From Silicimonas sp. (GTDB lineage Bacteria; Pseudomonadota; Alphaproteobacteria; Rhodobacterales; Rhodobacteraceae): a DNA stretch of 64,000 bases. The position numbers and the translations under genes were made by a program. Each line of letters begins with the position of its first letter. Position 1 is the stretch's first letter. The stretch is taken from contig JAJEAC010000093.1 of the NCBI GenBank assembly GCA_022824315.1, positions 62,001 through 126,000 of the forward strand, read 5' to 3'. The notes under the pieces were generated by a model. That model was not told the DNA's origin. It saw nothing but the letters and a program-made list of their open reading frames with translations, and ran no database searches. Of the stretch, positions 8,090-16,948 are shown in pieces.

Positions 8090-9583
8090 GTGACCGCACG
8101 TCCCAATATCCTGTTGATCGAAGCCGACCAGATGGCGGCGTTTCCACTGGGCTTCTGCAATCCCGACGGCCAGGCGAAAACGCCCAATCTCAGCGCGTTG
8201 GCGAGGGACGGCGTCGTCTTCGAGAACGCCTACTGCAACTCTCCGCTTTGCAGCCCCTCGCGCGCGTCAAAGTTCACCGGGCGCTTGCCGACAAGTCACC
8301 AGGTTTGGGGCAATGGGGCCGAGCTCCCTTCCGAGACGCCCACGATGATGCATTTCTTGCGGTCTGCAGGCTACCGCACGGCTTGCTCTGGCAAATGCCA
8401 TTTCGTGGGCGCAGACCAACTGCATGGTTTCGACCGGAGGCTCACAACCGACATGTACCCGTCGAATTTCGACTGGTCGATCGATTGGGAGCCGGAAGTG
8501 GAACATCGCCCTGGCACGTCGGTTCAGAAGCTGGCCGTTTCAGGCCCTTGCCGGACGAACAACCAGATCCTCTATGACTCGGAAGTGCAATTCCGAACGA
8601 TCGAGTTCTTGCGCTACGAGGCCCTGGAACGCCCGGACACGCCATTCTTCCTGCATGTTTCCTACACGCAGCCGCACGATTCCTATCAGTCCCTGCCGAA
8701 GTACCTTGACCGCTACAGTGACGTCGACATTGCCTTGCCGCGTCTGGACTCCGAGCCGGTGCCGAATCCCGTGACAGACTGGTTGGCCGTTCACCACGGG
8801 ATCGATAAATTCCCGCCGTCGGAGAAGCGAATCCGCGCTTCGCGCGAAGCCTACTTTGCCATGATCTCGCACCTGGACGAGTTTGTGGGAGACATCGTGG
8901 CCGAGCTGAAGCTGCTCGGCCTCCACGACGACACGCTGATCGTTTTCACCAGCGACCACGGCGACATGATGGGTGAACGGAACATGTGGTTCAAGCGCAC
9001 GTTCTGGGAACATTCGGTAAAGGTGCCGTTGGTGTTCTACAGGCCGTCGCGGCTGACGCCCCGACGCGTCAAGCAAGCAGTGACCCTTGCAGATCTGTGT
9101 CCCACCCTGTCAGAGATTGGCGGAGCCGAAGAGTTCTGTGCCCGTTGGGGCAGCACGGACAGTGCAAGTTTCTCCGCCCTGTTGACTGAAGAGGACACCG
9201 CCTGGAATGACACGGCGGTCATGCAGTATTTCGGGCCGGGCGTTGAAGCGCCCTGGTTCGCGATCAGGCGCGGGGATTTCAAATACATCTACATCCACGG
9301 CTGGGGCGGCATTCTGATCAATCTTGGGGATGATCCGGAAGAAACCAACGACCTGGCGGGTGACCCGGCCCATGCGGCATTGGCCGCGAACTTGCACGAT
9401 GCGCTGGTCGGCCAACTTGACCTTGATGCCCTCTCGGCCTTGGTGATGGAAAACAAGAAGCAGCGGTGCTTCTTGCACCAGAGCCTGAAAGGCAGCCCTG
9501 GATACGCTTGGGACCACCAGCCCGACTTTGATGCCGGCAAGCAATACGTCCGTGGCGGCATAAACAAACCCGTGACCTGCTGA
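8090..9583 (+). CDS. betC: Type I sulfatase, choline-sulfatase-like
   Basis: The 497-residue protein is an alkaline-phosphatase-fold sulfatase. Its signature LCSPSRASKFTGR places the cysteine to be converted to formylglycine at residue 54. SGKCHFVG (about 100-107) and TSDHGDMMGE supply further active-site and metal ligands. The overall pattern, including the C-terminal segment with YAWDHQPDFDAGKQYVR, matches choline-sulfatases (BetC), which split choline O-sulfate into choline and sulfate. There is no signal peptide, as expected for cytoplasmic BetC. The GTG start follows AAGGAG by seven bases. The aldehyde dehydrogenase starts six bases after its stop. No betA, betB or sulfate-ester transporter is adjacent, so another small sulfate ester remains possible. 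Confidence 0.78.
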   Translation: MTARPNILLIEADQMAAFPLGFCNPDGQAKTPNLSALARDGVVFENAYCNSPLCSPSRASKFTGRLPTSHQVWGNGAELPSETPTMMHFLRSAGYRTACSGKCHFVGADQLHGFDRRLTTDMYPSNFDWSIDWEPEVEHRPGTSVQKLAVSGPCRTNNQILYDSEVQFRTIEFLRYEALERPDTPFFLHVSYTQPHDSYQSLPKYLDRYSDVDIALPRLDSEPVPNPVTDWLAVHHGIDKFPPSEKRIRASREAYFAMISHLDEFVGDIVAELKLLGLHDDTLIVFTSDHGDMMGERNMWFKRTFWEHSVKVPLVFYRPSRLTPRRVKQAVTLADLCPTLSEIGGAEEFCARWGSTDSASFSALLTEEDTAWNDTAVMQYFGPGVEAPWFAIRRGDFKYIYIHGWGGILINLGDDPEETNDLAGDPAHAALAANLHDALVGQLDLDALSALVMENKKQRCFLHQSLKGSPGYAWDHQPDFDAGKQYVRGGINKPVTC

Positions 9584-9589
9584 GGAACG

Positions 9590-11035
9590 ATGGCGATGGC
9601 TACCTATCCTGAACTGAATCTCCTGATCAACGGAACGTGGCGAAAGGGATCGGAGGGCGTATCGGAATCGGTGTTGAATCCGGCGACCGAAGAGCCGCTC
9701 GGCGAGGTACCGCACGCATCCGTCTCGGACCTGGACGAAGCGGTAGCCGCCGCGGGGAGCGGATTTGCCGTTTGGAGAGCCACGCCTCCGCATGAACGGG
9801 CACGAGTGATATGTGCCGCAGCGGCTCTCGTCCGGGACCGGTGCGAAGAGATTGCTACCGCGCTGACCCTTGAAAATGGCAAGCCAATTGCCGAGGCGCG
9901 AAAGGAAGTGGCCGGATCCGCCGACATTCTCGAATTCGCCGGAGAGCAGGCCAAGCGCGTGTTCGGAGACATTGTGCCCGGACGCGTTCCCGGCGTCCGG
10001 CATCTGGTGCAAAGGGAACCAGTGGGTGTTACGCTCTCGTTCACGCCTTGGAATTTCCCGATCAACACGTTCGCGCGCAAGATCGGTCCCGCCCTGGCCG
10101 CCGGCTGCTCGGTCGTGGCCAAGGCGGCGGAAGAGACGCCGGCCTCGGCGTCCGCGATGGCCAAGGCGCTGGATGATGCGGAGCTTCCCGCTGGAGTGCT
10201 CAACCTCGTGTTCGGCGTGCCTGCCGAAGTCTCAAGTCATTTGATGGCATCGCCTGCCGTGCGCAAGATCTCGTTCACCGGTTCGGTTCCGGTCGGCAAG
10301 CACCTTGCCGGGCTCGCTGCACAGCGAATGCAGCGAACGACTATGGAATTGGGCGGGCATTCTCCGGTTGTCGTGTTTGACGATGTAGACATCGCCAAGG
10401 CGGCTGATCTCCTGGTGGCAGGCAAGTATCGCAACGCCGGACAGGTCTGCATCTCCCCGACGCGCTTCTACGTTCAAGAACGCATCTACGATGACTTCGT
10501 CGGCGCGTTCGTGGAGCGGACTGAGAAGATCATCGTGGGTGATGGCCTGGACCCCGCCTCGCAAATGGGACCGCTGGCAAACGATCGCCGGCTGGACGCG
10601 ATGGCAGGATTTGTCGACGACGCTGCATCCCGAGGGGCGACCATTGCCACGGGCGGCGAACGGATCGGCAATCGCGGATATTTCTTCGCTCCCACGGTGA
10701 TCAGGGATGCTCCGGACGATTGCCGCGTCATGACGGAGGAACCGTTTGGTCCGCTTGCCCCCATGACACGCTTCTCCAGCATCGACGAGGTCGCCGGGCG
10801 TGCGAATGCCCTGCAATTCGGCCTTGCTGCCTATGCGGTGACACGGTCGCTGGACCGCGCGACACGCATTTCAGACGCGCTGGACGCGGGAATGGTGGGA
10901 ATCAACACGGTTGCCGTGGCCAGCCCGGAAGCACCCTTCAGCGGGGTCAAGGAAAGCGGTTACGGAATAGAGGGTGGCCCCGACAGCCTGGAACCCTTCC
11001 TTGCGACAAAAGCGGTTGCGCAGACGAGTCTTTGA
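9590..11035 (+). CDS. NAD(P)-dependent aldehyde dehydrogenase, succinate-semialdehyde dehydrogenase-like
   Basis: The 481-residue protein has all aldehyde dehydrogenase landmarks: the oxyanion-hole asparagine in FTPWNFP (Asn155), the cofactor lysine near 178, FTGSVPVGK at about 229-237, the general base in MELGGHSP (Glu253), and the catalytic cysteine in GQVCISPTR (Cys287). The sequence style (NPATEEPLGEVPHA, PFSGVKESGYG) is that of the GabD/succinate-semialdehyde subgroup rather than betaine-aldehyde dehydrogenase. It sits six bases after the sulfatase gene behind GAGGAA and is surely co-transcribed. It may oxidise the aldehyde made by the convergent alcohol dehydrogenase, or a product of the sulfatase step; the substrate is not determined. 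Confidence 0.85.
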   Translation: MAMATYPELNLLINGTWRKGSEGVSESVLNPATEEPLGEVPHASVSDLDEAVAAAGSGFAVWRATPPHERARVICAAAALVRDRCEEIATALTLENGKPIAEARKEVAGSADILEFAGEQAKRVFGDIVPGRVPGVRHLVQREPVGVTLSFTPWNFPINTFARKIGPALAAGCSVVAKAAEETPASASAMAKALDDAELPAGVLNLVFGVPAEVSSHLMASPAVRKISFTGSVPVGKHLAGLAAQRMQRTTMELGGHSPVVVFDDVDIAKAADLLVAGKYRNAGQVCISPTRFYVQERIYDDFVGAFVERTEKIIVGDGLDPASQMGPLANDRRLDAMAGFVDDAASRGATIATGGERIGNRGYFFAPTVIRDAPDDCRVMTEEPFGPLAPMTRFSSIDEVAGRANALQFGLAAYAVTRSLDRATRISDALDAGMVGINTVAVASPEAPFSGVKESGYGIEGGPDSLEPFLATKAVAQTSL

Positions 11036-11042
11036 AGCGCCA

Positions 11043-12137
11043 TCATTCTGACGGCCCAAAGTCAATCAGGCTCCGCAGCACCTTTCCGTCCCGCATGGCG
11101 GCAAACCCGTCGTTGATGTCTTCCAGCCGGATTTTCTGCGAGATGAAAACGTCGAGGTTCATTCGGCCTTGCATGTAGAGTTCAATGATCCGGGGCATGT
11201 CCACCCGGAACCGGTTTGAGCCGAGAAGCGAGCCCTGGACCTTGCGTTCGCGCAGGAAGGCGGAACCGGTGAGTTCAATCGTCTCTCCCTCGCGAAACAG
11301 TCCGACCAACGTCGCCGTGCCATCGAATGCCAGCATCTTGAAGGCATCCTCGGCCGTGCGCTTGGAACCGAGACAGTCCAAAGCATGATCCACACCGCCG
11401 CCAGTCAAGCACAGCACCTGCTCGACAATGTCGCCATCCATGGGGTCCACGATGTCGGTCGCGCCCAGCTTGCGTGCCAATTCCAGCTTGTCGGCATTCA
11501 TGTCGATTGCGATGATCCGCTCGGCCCCGGCAACGCGCGCCGAATTCACCGCTGCCATCCCGACGCCGCCACATGCGATGACGGCGACCGTATCGCCCGG
11601 GCCGACCTTGGCCGTGTTCACGACGGAACCGTACCCGGTCATTACGGCACAGCCGACCAGCGAGGCGCGGTCCAGGGGCATGTCGTCGCGGATCTTCACC
11701 AACGCGTTCTCATGCACCAGCATCTGCTCGGCGAAAGACGACAGGTTCATGAAAGTGTGGATGCGGCCGGGCCGATCCCATTCCAATCTCTCTGACACGC
11801 CAGGCGGCAGCTTGATTTCCGGGTCAAAGCAGAGCGCTGGACGCCCCGTCGTGCAATATTCACAAGTGCCGCAAAAGACGGACAAGCAGGTCACGACGTG
11901 ATCGCCGGGTCTTACGTATCGGACCTCGTCCCCTATCGCCTCCACGACGCCGGAAGACTCGTGTCCCAGAACAACGGGCATGGGATAAGGGGTGTGCGCC
12001 TCCATATAGTGCAGGTCGGTGTGACAGATGCCTGCGAATGACGTCCTCAGCAAGACCTCGTGCGACTGGGGCTTGCGCACAGAGACATTCTCGATCTGCA
12101 GCGGTGCATTGGGTTCGAAGAGAACGGCAGCCTTCAT
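11043..12137 (-). CDS. Zinc-dependent alcohol dehydrogenase (MDR superfamily)
   Basis: The 364-residue protein has catalytic-zinc ligands Cys38 (GICHTD) and His59-Glu60 (LGHES), and the four structural-zinc cysteines in the CGTCEYC...C cluster at 89, 92, 95 and 103. The Rossmann motif ACGGVGMAAVNSA is NAD(H)-type. It resembles class III/aryl-alcohol dehydrogenases of catabolic clusters. It is the last gene of the ten-gene minus-strand operon, 12 bases after the preceding SDR stop. It ends seven bases from the stop of the convergent aldehyde dehydrogenase, an apt partner for carrying an alcohol to an acid. Substrate unknown. Confidence 0.88.
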   Translation of the reverse strand: MKAAVLFEPNAPLQIENVSVRKPQSHEVLLRTSFAGICHTDLHYMEAHTPYPMPVVLGHESSGVVEAIGDEVRYVRPGDHVVTCLSVFCGTCEYCTTGRPALCFDPEIKLPPGVSERLEWDRPGRIHTFMNLSSFAEQMLVHENALVKIRDDMPLDRASLVGCAVMTGYGSVVNTAKVGPGDTVAVIACGGVGMAAVNSARVAGAERIIAIDMNADKLELARKLGATDIVDPMDGDIVEQVLCLTGGGVDHALDCLGSKRTAEDAFKMLAFDGTATLVGLFREGETIELTGSAFLRERKVQGSLLGSNRFRVDMPRIIELYMQGRMNLDVFISQKIRLEDINDGFAAMRDGKVLRSLIDFGPSE

Positions 12138-12149
12138 TCCGGAAAATCC

Positions 12150-12932
12150 TCAAATCGGTCGGCGCGCCAGCGAGAACGTCTGCCCTGTTGGCCCGCCCAC
12201 TGGTTGGGAAGCGATACTGACAGCCAGATCCGCCACCTCGTCCGGGTGCTTGATCCGCTCCTGCGGTGGAAAGTCGGGCGGAAGCTCGTCCTTGAACTTC
12301 TCGAGAACCTCTTCCGGCGTATACCGTTCCGGCCGCCTCTCCCGATTGAAGATGTCGGTCGCAACCGGCCCCGGGATCAGGTTGTTGACGTCGATCTTTC
12401 GTGGCCAGAGCTCGTTCGCGAGGCATTCGGTGAAGATGTGCAGGCCTGCCTTGGACACGGTGTAGGAGCTTTGCTGGGCTGAGGCGCGCAACCCCTTGGC
12501 CGACGACATGTTGATGATCTTGCCGCCCTCGTTGATGTGTTCGAGCAGGAAACGCGTGACGAGATAGGTCCCGAGAACGTTGATCTCGATGGTGCGCCAC
12601 CACTTCTCAGGATCACTGTCGGCCACTTGCCTCAACTCCAGTTCGACGCCAGCGTTGTTCACGAGAATGTCGACATTGCCCAAATCGGAAACGAGCGCTC
12701 CACAAGCCTTTCCGGTCGCGGCAGGATCAGTCAGATCAACGCGCCCCATGTGGCATCGGACTCCCAGTGCCTTGATCTTGCCGGCAACTTCCGAGAGTTC
12801 GGTCTCCGTGCGCGCCAGAATGGCAACATCTGCGCCGGCATTTGCAAATCGAAGTGCAATTGCGCGACCGATGCCGCGACCAGCACCAGTCACCACTGCT
12901 GTCTTGCCGGCGAGCGAATTCGGATCGGACAT
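12150..12932 (-). CDS. Short-chain dehydrogenase/reductase (classical SDR), operon gene 9
   Basis: The 260-residue classical SDR has the TGAGRGIGRA cofactor motif (about 15-24), NNAG (92-95), Ser143-144, and the catalytic YTVSK with Tyr157 and Lys161. Arg41 (ILARTE), where NAD-specific enzymes would carry aspartate, suggests NADP(H). Its C-terminal TGQTFSLARRP lacks the usual VDGG ending, a feature of a distinct SDR subgroup. AAGGAGA precedes the ATG by six bases. It lies between the BKACE gene and the zinc alcohol dehydrogenase. It probably interconverts a hydroxyl and keto group of an intermediate; the substrate is unknown. Confidence 0.85.
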   Translation of the reverse strand: MSDPNSLAGKTAVVTGAGRGIGRAIALRFANAGADVAILARTETELSEVAGKIKALGVRCHMGRVDLTDPAATGKACGALVSDLGNVDILVNNAGVELELRQVADSDPEKWWRTIEINVLGTYLVTRFLLEHINEGGKIINMSSAKGLRASAQQSSYTVSKAGLHIFTECLANELWPRKIDVNNLIPGPVATDIFNRERRPERYTPEEVLEKFKDELPPDFPPQERIKHPDEVADLAVSIASQPVGGPTGQTFSLARRPI

Positions 12933-12959
12933 GTTTATCTCCTTCAGTGTTGTGAGCGC

Positions 12960-13895
12960 CTAGAAGCCGACATGGTCGCCCCCTTTGAGACGCAAAACCT
13001 CGCGGGCTTCGGCTGGTGTCGCAATGTCCATCGACAGGTTTTCAAGGATGTTGCACATGATTCCGACCTGTTCGGCACTCGAAGCTGCAAGTTTGCCCAT
13101 GCCCGCATAAACGCTGTCTTCAAGGCCCACCCGTATGTTGGCCCCCATGATGGCCCCCATCGTGGCAAAATTCAGCTGATGCCGTCCCGCTCCCAAGACG
13201 CTCCAGACGTAATCTTCGCCAAAAAGCCGGTCTGCGGTGCGCTTCATGTGCACCAGGTGATCAACGTCCGGCGCAATGCCACCCAGGATGCCAAAGATCG
13301 ACTGCACAAATAGCGGTGGCCTGACCAGGCCCTGCTCGAGGAAATATGCGAGCGAATGCAGGTGGCCGATGTCGTAGCACTCGAATTCGAACCGTGTGCC
13401 GCATTCCTCACCCAGATGCTTCAGGATGTACTCGATGTCCGCAAAGGTATTCTTGAAGATGAAGTCGCGGGTGCTTTCGAGGTATTCCGGTTCCCATGCG
13501 TGGTTGAACGCCTCGAACTTGTCGAGCACAGGGAACAGGCCGAAATTCATCGACCCCATGTTCAAGGAGCACATTTCCGGGGCGGCCTTCAGTGGCGTGA
13601 TGAGCCGCTCTTGCACCGTCATGTTGTGTCCGCCACCGGTCGTGACGTTGATCACGGCATCGGTGGATTGCTTGAGCCGCTCAAGAATCGGCAGGAACAC
13701 ACCGGGATCGGGCGTCGGACGGCCATCCTCGGGATCACGGGCGTGCAAGTGCAAGATGGCAGCCCCCGCCTCCGCAGCTCCCAGGGCGTCCGCGACGATC
13801 TGATCGGGAGTGAGTGGCAGATGCGGAGACATGGTAGGTACATGAATCGCCCCGGTCGTCGCGCAGGTGATGATGACTTTTCTCGCCGTTGCCAT
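12960..13895 (-). CDS. Beta-keto acid cleavage enzyme (BKACE, DUF849 family)
   Basis: The 311-residue TIM-barrel protein begins with KVIITCATTGAIHVPTMSPH, the standard BKACE opening. Zinc ligands are recognisable in ILHLHARDP (His49, His51) and VGLED (Glu259). These enzymes condense a beta-keto acid with acetyl-CoA (or another acyl-CoA) and cleave it to acetoacetate and a new CoA thioester; the founding member is 3-keto-5-aminohexanoate cleavage enzyme, and others act on dehydrocarnitine. Residues lining the substrate pocket differ between subgroups and I cannot assign one by eye. Its place among three SDRs and a TRAP importer suggests that an imported hydroxy acid is oxidised to a beta-keto acid, then cleaved here. 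Confidence 0.9.
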   Translation of the reverse strand: MATARKVIITCATTGAIHVPTMSPHLPLTPDQIVADALGAAEAGAAILHLHARDPEDGRPTPDPGVFLPILERLKQSTDAVINVTTGGGHNMTVQERLITPLKAAPEMCSLNMGSMNFGLFPVLDKFEAFNHAWEPEYLESTRDFIFKNTFADIEYILKHLGEECGTRFEFECYDIGHLHSLAYFLEQGLVRPPLFVQSIFGILGGIAPDVDHLVHMKRTADRLFGEDYVWSVLGAGRHQLNFATMGAIMGANIRVGLEDSVYAGMGKLAASSAEQVGIMCNILENLSMDIATPAEAREVLRLKGGDHVGF

Positions 13896-13910
13896 GTACC
13901 TAGCCTTCGA

Positions 13911-14705
13911 TCAGAGGGATTCGACGTTGCCGCACACGCTCAGCGCCTGTCCGGAAATGTTGCGGCCAGCGGGCGAGCAGAGGAACAAGACCATGTTGGC
14001 CACGTCATCGGCACTCACCATCCTGCGGAGAGAAATATTGCCGAGATACGCGTCTCGAATCTCGGCGAAGCTGGCGCCTACGGCATCCGCCCGTGCCTGA
14101 ATCACCCTGTCAATGCGCGGACCTTCAACAACGCCGGGGAGGATTGCATTCACGCGAACCCCATCAGGACCCATTTCGATGGCGAGGCTCTTGGTGAAGC
14201 CGACAACGGCCCATTTGGACGCCGCATATGGCGTGCGGTTCGCGTAGCCCAAGCGCCCGGCTACGGAAGCGATGTTGATGATCGCGCCATTTTCCGAGGC
14301 CTTGAGCGCAGGGGCTGCCTTGCGCGCGCAGTAGAATTGACCCGTGAGATTGATCGCGATCGTGGTTTCCCATTCGTTCGGCTCAATATCTTCAACCTTT
14401 GCTGTCGGACCCGCAATGCCGGCATTGTTCACCAGAACATCGAGTCCCCCGAATTCGGTTGTGACTTCTTCAAAGAACGCATCTACGCCTGCACGGTTCG
14501 ATACATCCACAACACGGGCAACGACTTCGGGATGCGCAGACCGTAGGCCGTTCACTGCATCTTCGGACACGTCGAACGCGGCGATCCTGGCTCCAGCCCC
14601 GGTCAAAGCTTCGACGATTGAGCGGCCGATTCCTGCCGCTCCGGCCGACACAACTGCACGCAGGCCAGTCAACGTAACACCAAGCGCGGGTCCATTCTTA
14701 TCCAA
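13911..14705 (-). CDS. Short-chain dehydrogenase/reductase (TsaC-like SDR), operon gene 7
   Basis: The 264-residue SDR carries a variant cofactor motif, SAGAAGIGRS (20-29), instead of TGxxxGIG. This variant is usual in the TsaC-like subgroup, as is the C-terminal block ISLRRMVSADDVANM followed by NISGQALSVCGN. The catalytic residues are intact: Ser147, Tyr160 and Lys164 in YAASK. An acidic residue after the second strand (AAFDVSE) suggests NAD use. The start appears to be TTG at 14705 behind GAGGGAG; no ATG fits. It starts 12 bases after the TRAP permease stop and is followed 15 bases on by the BKACE gene, making it a good candidate for producing the beta-keto substrate. That pairing is inference. 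Confidence 0.86.
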   Translation of the reverse strand: MDKNGPALGVTLTGLRAVVSAGAAGIGRSIVEALTGAGARIAAFDVSEDAVNGLRSAHPEVVARVVDVSNRAGVDAFFEEVTTEFGGLDVLVNNAGIAGPTAKVEDIEPNEWETTIAINLTGQFYCARKAAPALKASENGAIINIASVAGRLGYANRTPYAASKWAVVGFTKSLAIEMGPDGVRVNAILPGVVEGPRIDRVIQARADAVGASFAEIRDAYLGNISLRRMVSADDVANMVLFLCSPAGRNISGQALSVCGNVESL

Positions 14706-14717
14706 GACTAAGCTCCC

Positions 14718-16736
14718 TCAATCCAACGGCGCCAACACGTCCATGGAATTGGGCAGCCACAGGACGACTTCCGGGAACAACGTCAGCAAGAAGATCACGA
14801 CGACCTCTACGATAACAAACGGAATGATGCCGCGGTAGATCGTGGCCGTGGACACGTTGTACTTCCTTGCAACGCCGTGGATGACAAACACGTTGATGCC
14901 GACCGGTGGCGTAATCTGTCCCATTTCCATCATGATCACCATGATGACCCCGAACCAGATGGGATCGAACCCAAGGCCCACGACCGTTGGAAACAGGATC
15001 GGCAGGGTCAGCATCATCATCGGAATGATGTTCATCACCATACCGAGCACCAAGTAAAGCAGCAGGATGAGCACGTAAATGACATAACGTGAGACATCGA
15101 GCGTGTTCAGGAAGTTCGCGAAGGACAGCGGCAGGTCCGTCAAGGTGATGAAGTAGCCAAGCAATCCGACACCGATGAGGATCGTGAAGATCATGGCACT
15201 TGTCGTCGTGGCTTCGAGAAGGGCGGCGAACAGCTTGTGACGATTGAACCCCTTGGCGAAGAGCGCGATCAGAAGCGCGCCGCTCGCACCGACGCCGCCC
15301 GCTTCGGTGGGCGTCAGGATGCCCGAGTAGATGCCGCCGATCACCGCGGCGAAGAGCGCACCAACCGGCCAGATGTCAAAAATCGACTTTGCGATTTCGT
15401 GCGCGGGGAACTTTTCCGACCTTGGGCCGAGTTTTGGATTGATGACGCACTGGATGTACGTGGCAAAGGCAAATCCGAGCGTCAGGATTATCCCCGGGAT
15501 TATCCCAGCCATGAACATCTTTCCGATCGATTGCTCTGTAATGATGCCGTAGACCACGAACCCAATGCTGGGCGGGATCAGGATGCCCAGCGTCCCTCCG
15601 GCGGCGACTGCACCCGTCGCCAGCGAGTCGTCATAATCGTACTTCTTCATTTCCGGGATCGAGACGGAACCCATCGTCGCCGCCGAGGCCACGCTGTCTC
15701 CGCAAATGGCAGCAAAGCCGCCGCACCCGGCCACGGTTCCAACGGCCAGGCCCCCAGGCAGCCGCCCAAAGACCTTGATTCCTGCGTCATAGAGCTTTGC
15801 GCCGATGCCCGCATGCAGGATCAAGAACCCCATCAGAAGGAAGAACGGGATCACGCAAAAGAAATACACTGCCACCGAGTCATAGGTATTGATCTTTGTG
15901 ACATTGAACGCGACGTCGCTACCAATCAGGAAAGTGAGGCCGGTGAAGCCCGCAAACGCCATCGAGAAGCCCACCGGAAACCCGAGCAGGAGAATGAACA
16001 TCAGGAACGCGGTGTAGAGTATGCCGACCACTGGCGAGCTCAAGTCCGGCGCAATCGCCTTGAGAATGAGCCCGGAGTACAAGCCTGCGACCGACAAGGC
16101 CATGATGGCCGCCAGCGTTGTCCAGAACTTCGCACGCTCCTCGCAATGTTGGAACAATCCTGACAGATGCGAGAACAGCAAACCGACCAGCGTCAACGCG
16201 AGCAACAGCGTTCCTGCCGCAACCACAGCGTACAAAACCCAGTAGGGCATGCGAATGATGTCCGAAATCTCCTCACGCTGAAACGCTTCAAGGGACCGGG
16301 ACGCGCTCAACCAGCTCATTGCGCCAAACAGGAATGCACCCCAAATGCTGAAAATGCTCTGCAGGGTGCTGTTCGTCTGAGCGGACATCATGGACGTGAC
16401 CAGGTCCACTGACACGTGCTGGTTCTTCAACATCGTATAGGCGATGCTGAAGAACGCCATGAAGACCAGCATGAAAGTTTGCAGTTCGATCATGCCCGAC
16501 AACGGTTTGCTGAAGGCCAAGCGACTGACCAGATCGACGACCATCGCAATCGACATCAGCAACGTCAGGACAGCAGCGGCGTAGCAGAGATACCGACACA
16601 CCGGGTCGAGCACTCCATGTATTCCCCGGGCAATCGCGCCAAAGGCGTCGTCCCCGGCTTCAGCCGCGGGCGGTCCGCCGCTTTCGATCTGGGGGATGTC
16701 TATTTCGATGTCTGCATCTGAGTCTTGCGGTGTCAT
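14718..16736 (-). CDS. dctQM: TRAP transporter fused small and large permease (DctQ-DctM fusion)
   Basis: The 672-residue membrane protein joins both TRAP membrane subunits. Residues about 45-200 form the four-helix DctQ part, with LAFSKPLSGMIELQTFMLVFMA typical of it (read here in two pieces: LAFSKPLSGM then IELQTFMLV). Residues from about 225 on form the DctM part, with GDSVASAATMGSVSIPEM, the scaffold ILTPTEAGGVGASGA and the C-terminal MEMGQITPPVGINVFV. TRAP permeases import organic acids or related solutes with sodium, using a soluble binding protein. AAGGAAAA precedes the ATG. The binding protein gene is directly upstream in the operon, 212 bases away. Confidence 0.93.
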   Translation of the reverse strand: MTPQDSDADIEIDIPQIESGGPPAAEAGDDAFGAIARGIHGVLDPVCRYLCYAAAVLTLLMSIAMVVDLVSRLAFSKPLSGMIELQTFMLVFMAFFSIAYTMLKNQHVSVDLVTSMMSAQTNSTLQSIFSIWGAFLFGAMSWLSASRSLEAFQREEISDIIRMPYWVLYAVVAAGTLLLALTLVGLLFSHLSGLFQHCEERAKFWTTLAAIMALSVAGLYSGLILKAIAPDLSSPVVGILYTAFLMFILLLGFPVGFSMAFAGFTGLTFLIGSDVAFNVTKINTYDSVAVYFFCVIPFFLLMGFLILHAGIGAKLYDAGIKVFGRLPGGLAVGTVAGCGGFAAICGDSVASAATMGSVSIPEMKKYDYDDSLATGAVAAGGTLGILIPPSIGFVVYGIITEQSIGKMFMAGIIPGIILTLGFAFATYIQCVINPKLGPRSEKFPAHEIAKSIFDIWPVGALFAAVIGGIYSGILTPTEAGGVGASGALLIALFAKGFNRHKLFAALLEATTTSAMIFTILIGVGLLGYFITLTDLPLSFANFLNTLDVSRYVIYVLILLLYLVLGMVMNIIPMMMLTLPILFPTVVGLGFDPIWFGVIMVIMMEMGQITPPVGINVFVIHGVARKYNVSTATIYRGIIPFVIVEVVVIFLLTLFPEVVLWLPNSMDVLAPLD

Positions 16737-16948
16737 CAGATTTTCCTTCCAAGACGCGGCAGCCCCGAGCGTGTCATTCGGCTTGGCGGCCAGTCCCGAC
16801 GCCGCATCGGGAGCAATGCGACGCCAGATTGCTTGAAGGAGCGAACCTTGGTTCCGGCATCATGCCGCGCATCGGCGTCAGGATGCCGGAACCAAGGCCG
16901 CCAGGACTTCAAGGGACTGACGCCAGGCCACTCCCTCCCGAAGGATCC

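Noticed and set aside
7939-8577. Plus-strand frame starting at ATG 7939 with a good GTAGGAG site
   Set aside because: It overlaps the sulfatase gene for about 490 bases in another frame and encodes sequence without family character; the ribosome site is probably chance.
13911-14705. Possible defective SDR because the cofactor motif is SAGAAGIG rather than TGxxxGIG
   Set aside because: This variant is normal for the TsaC-like subgroup, and Ser, Tyr and Lys of the active site are all present.
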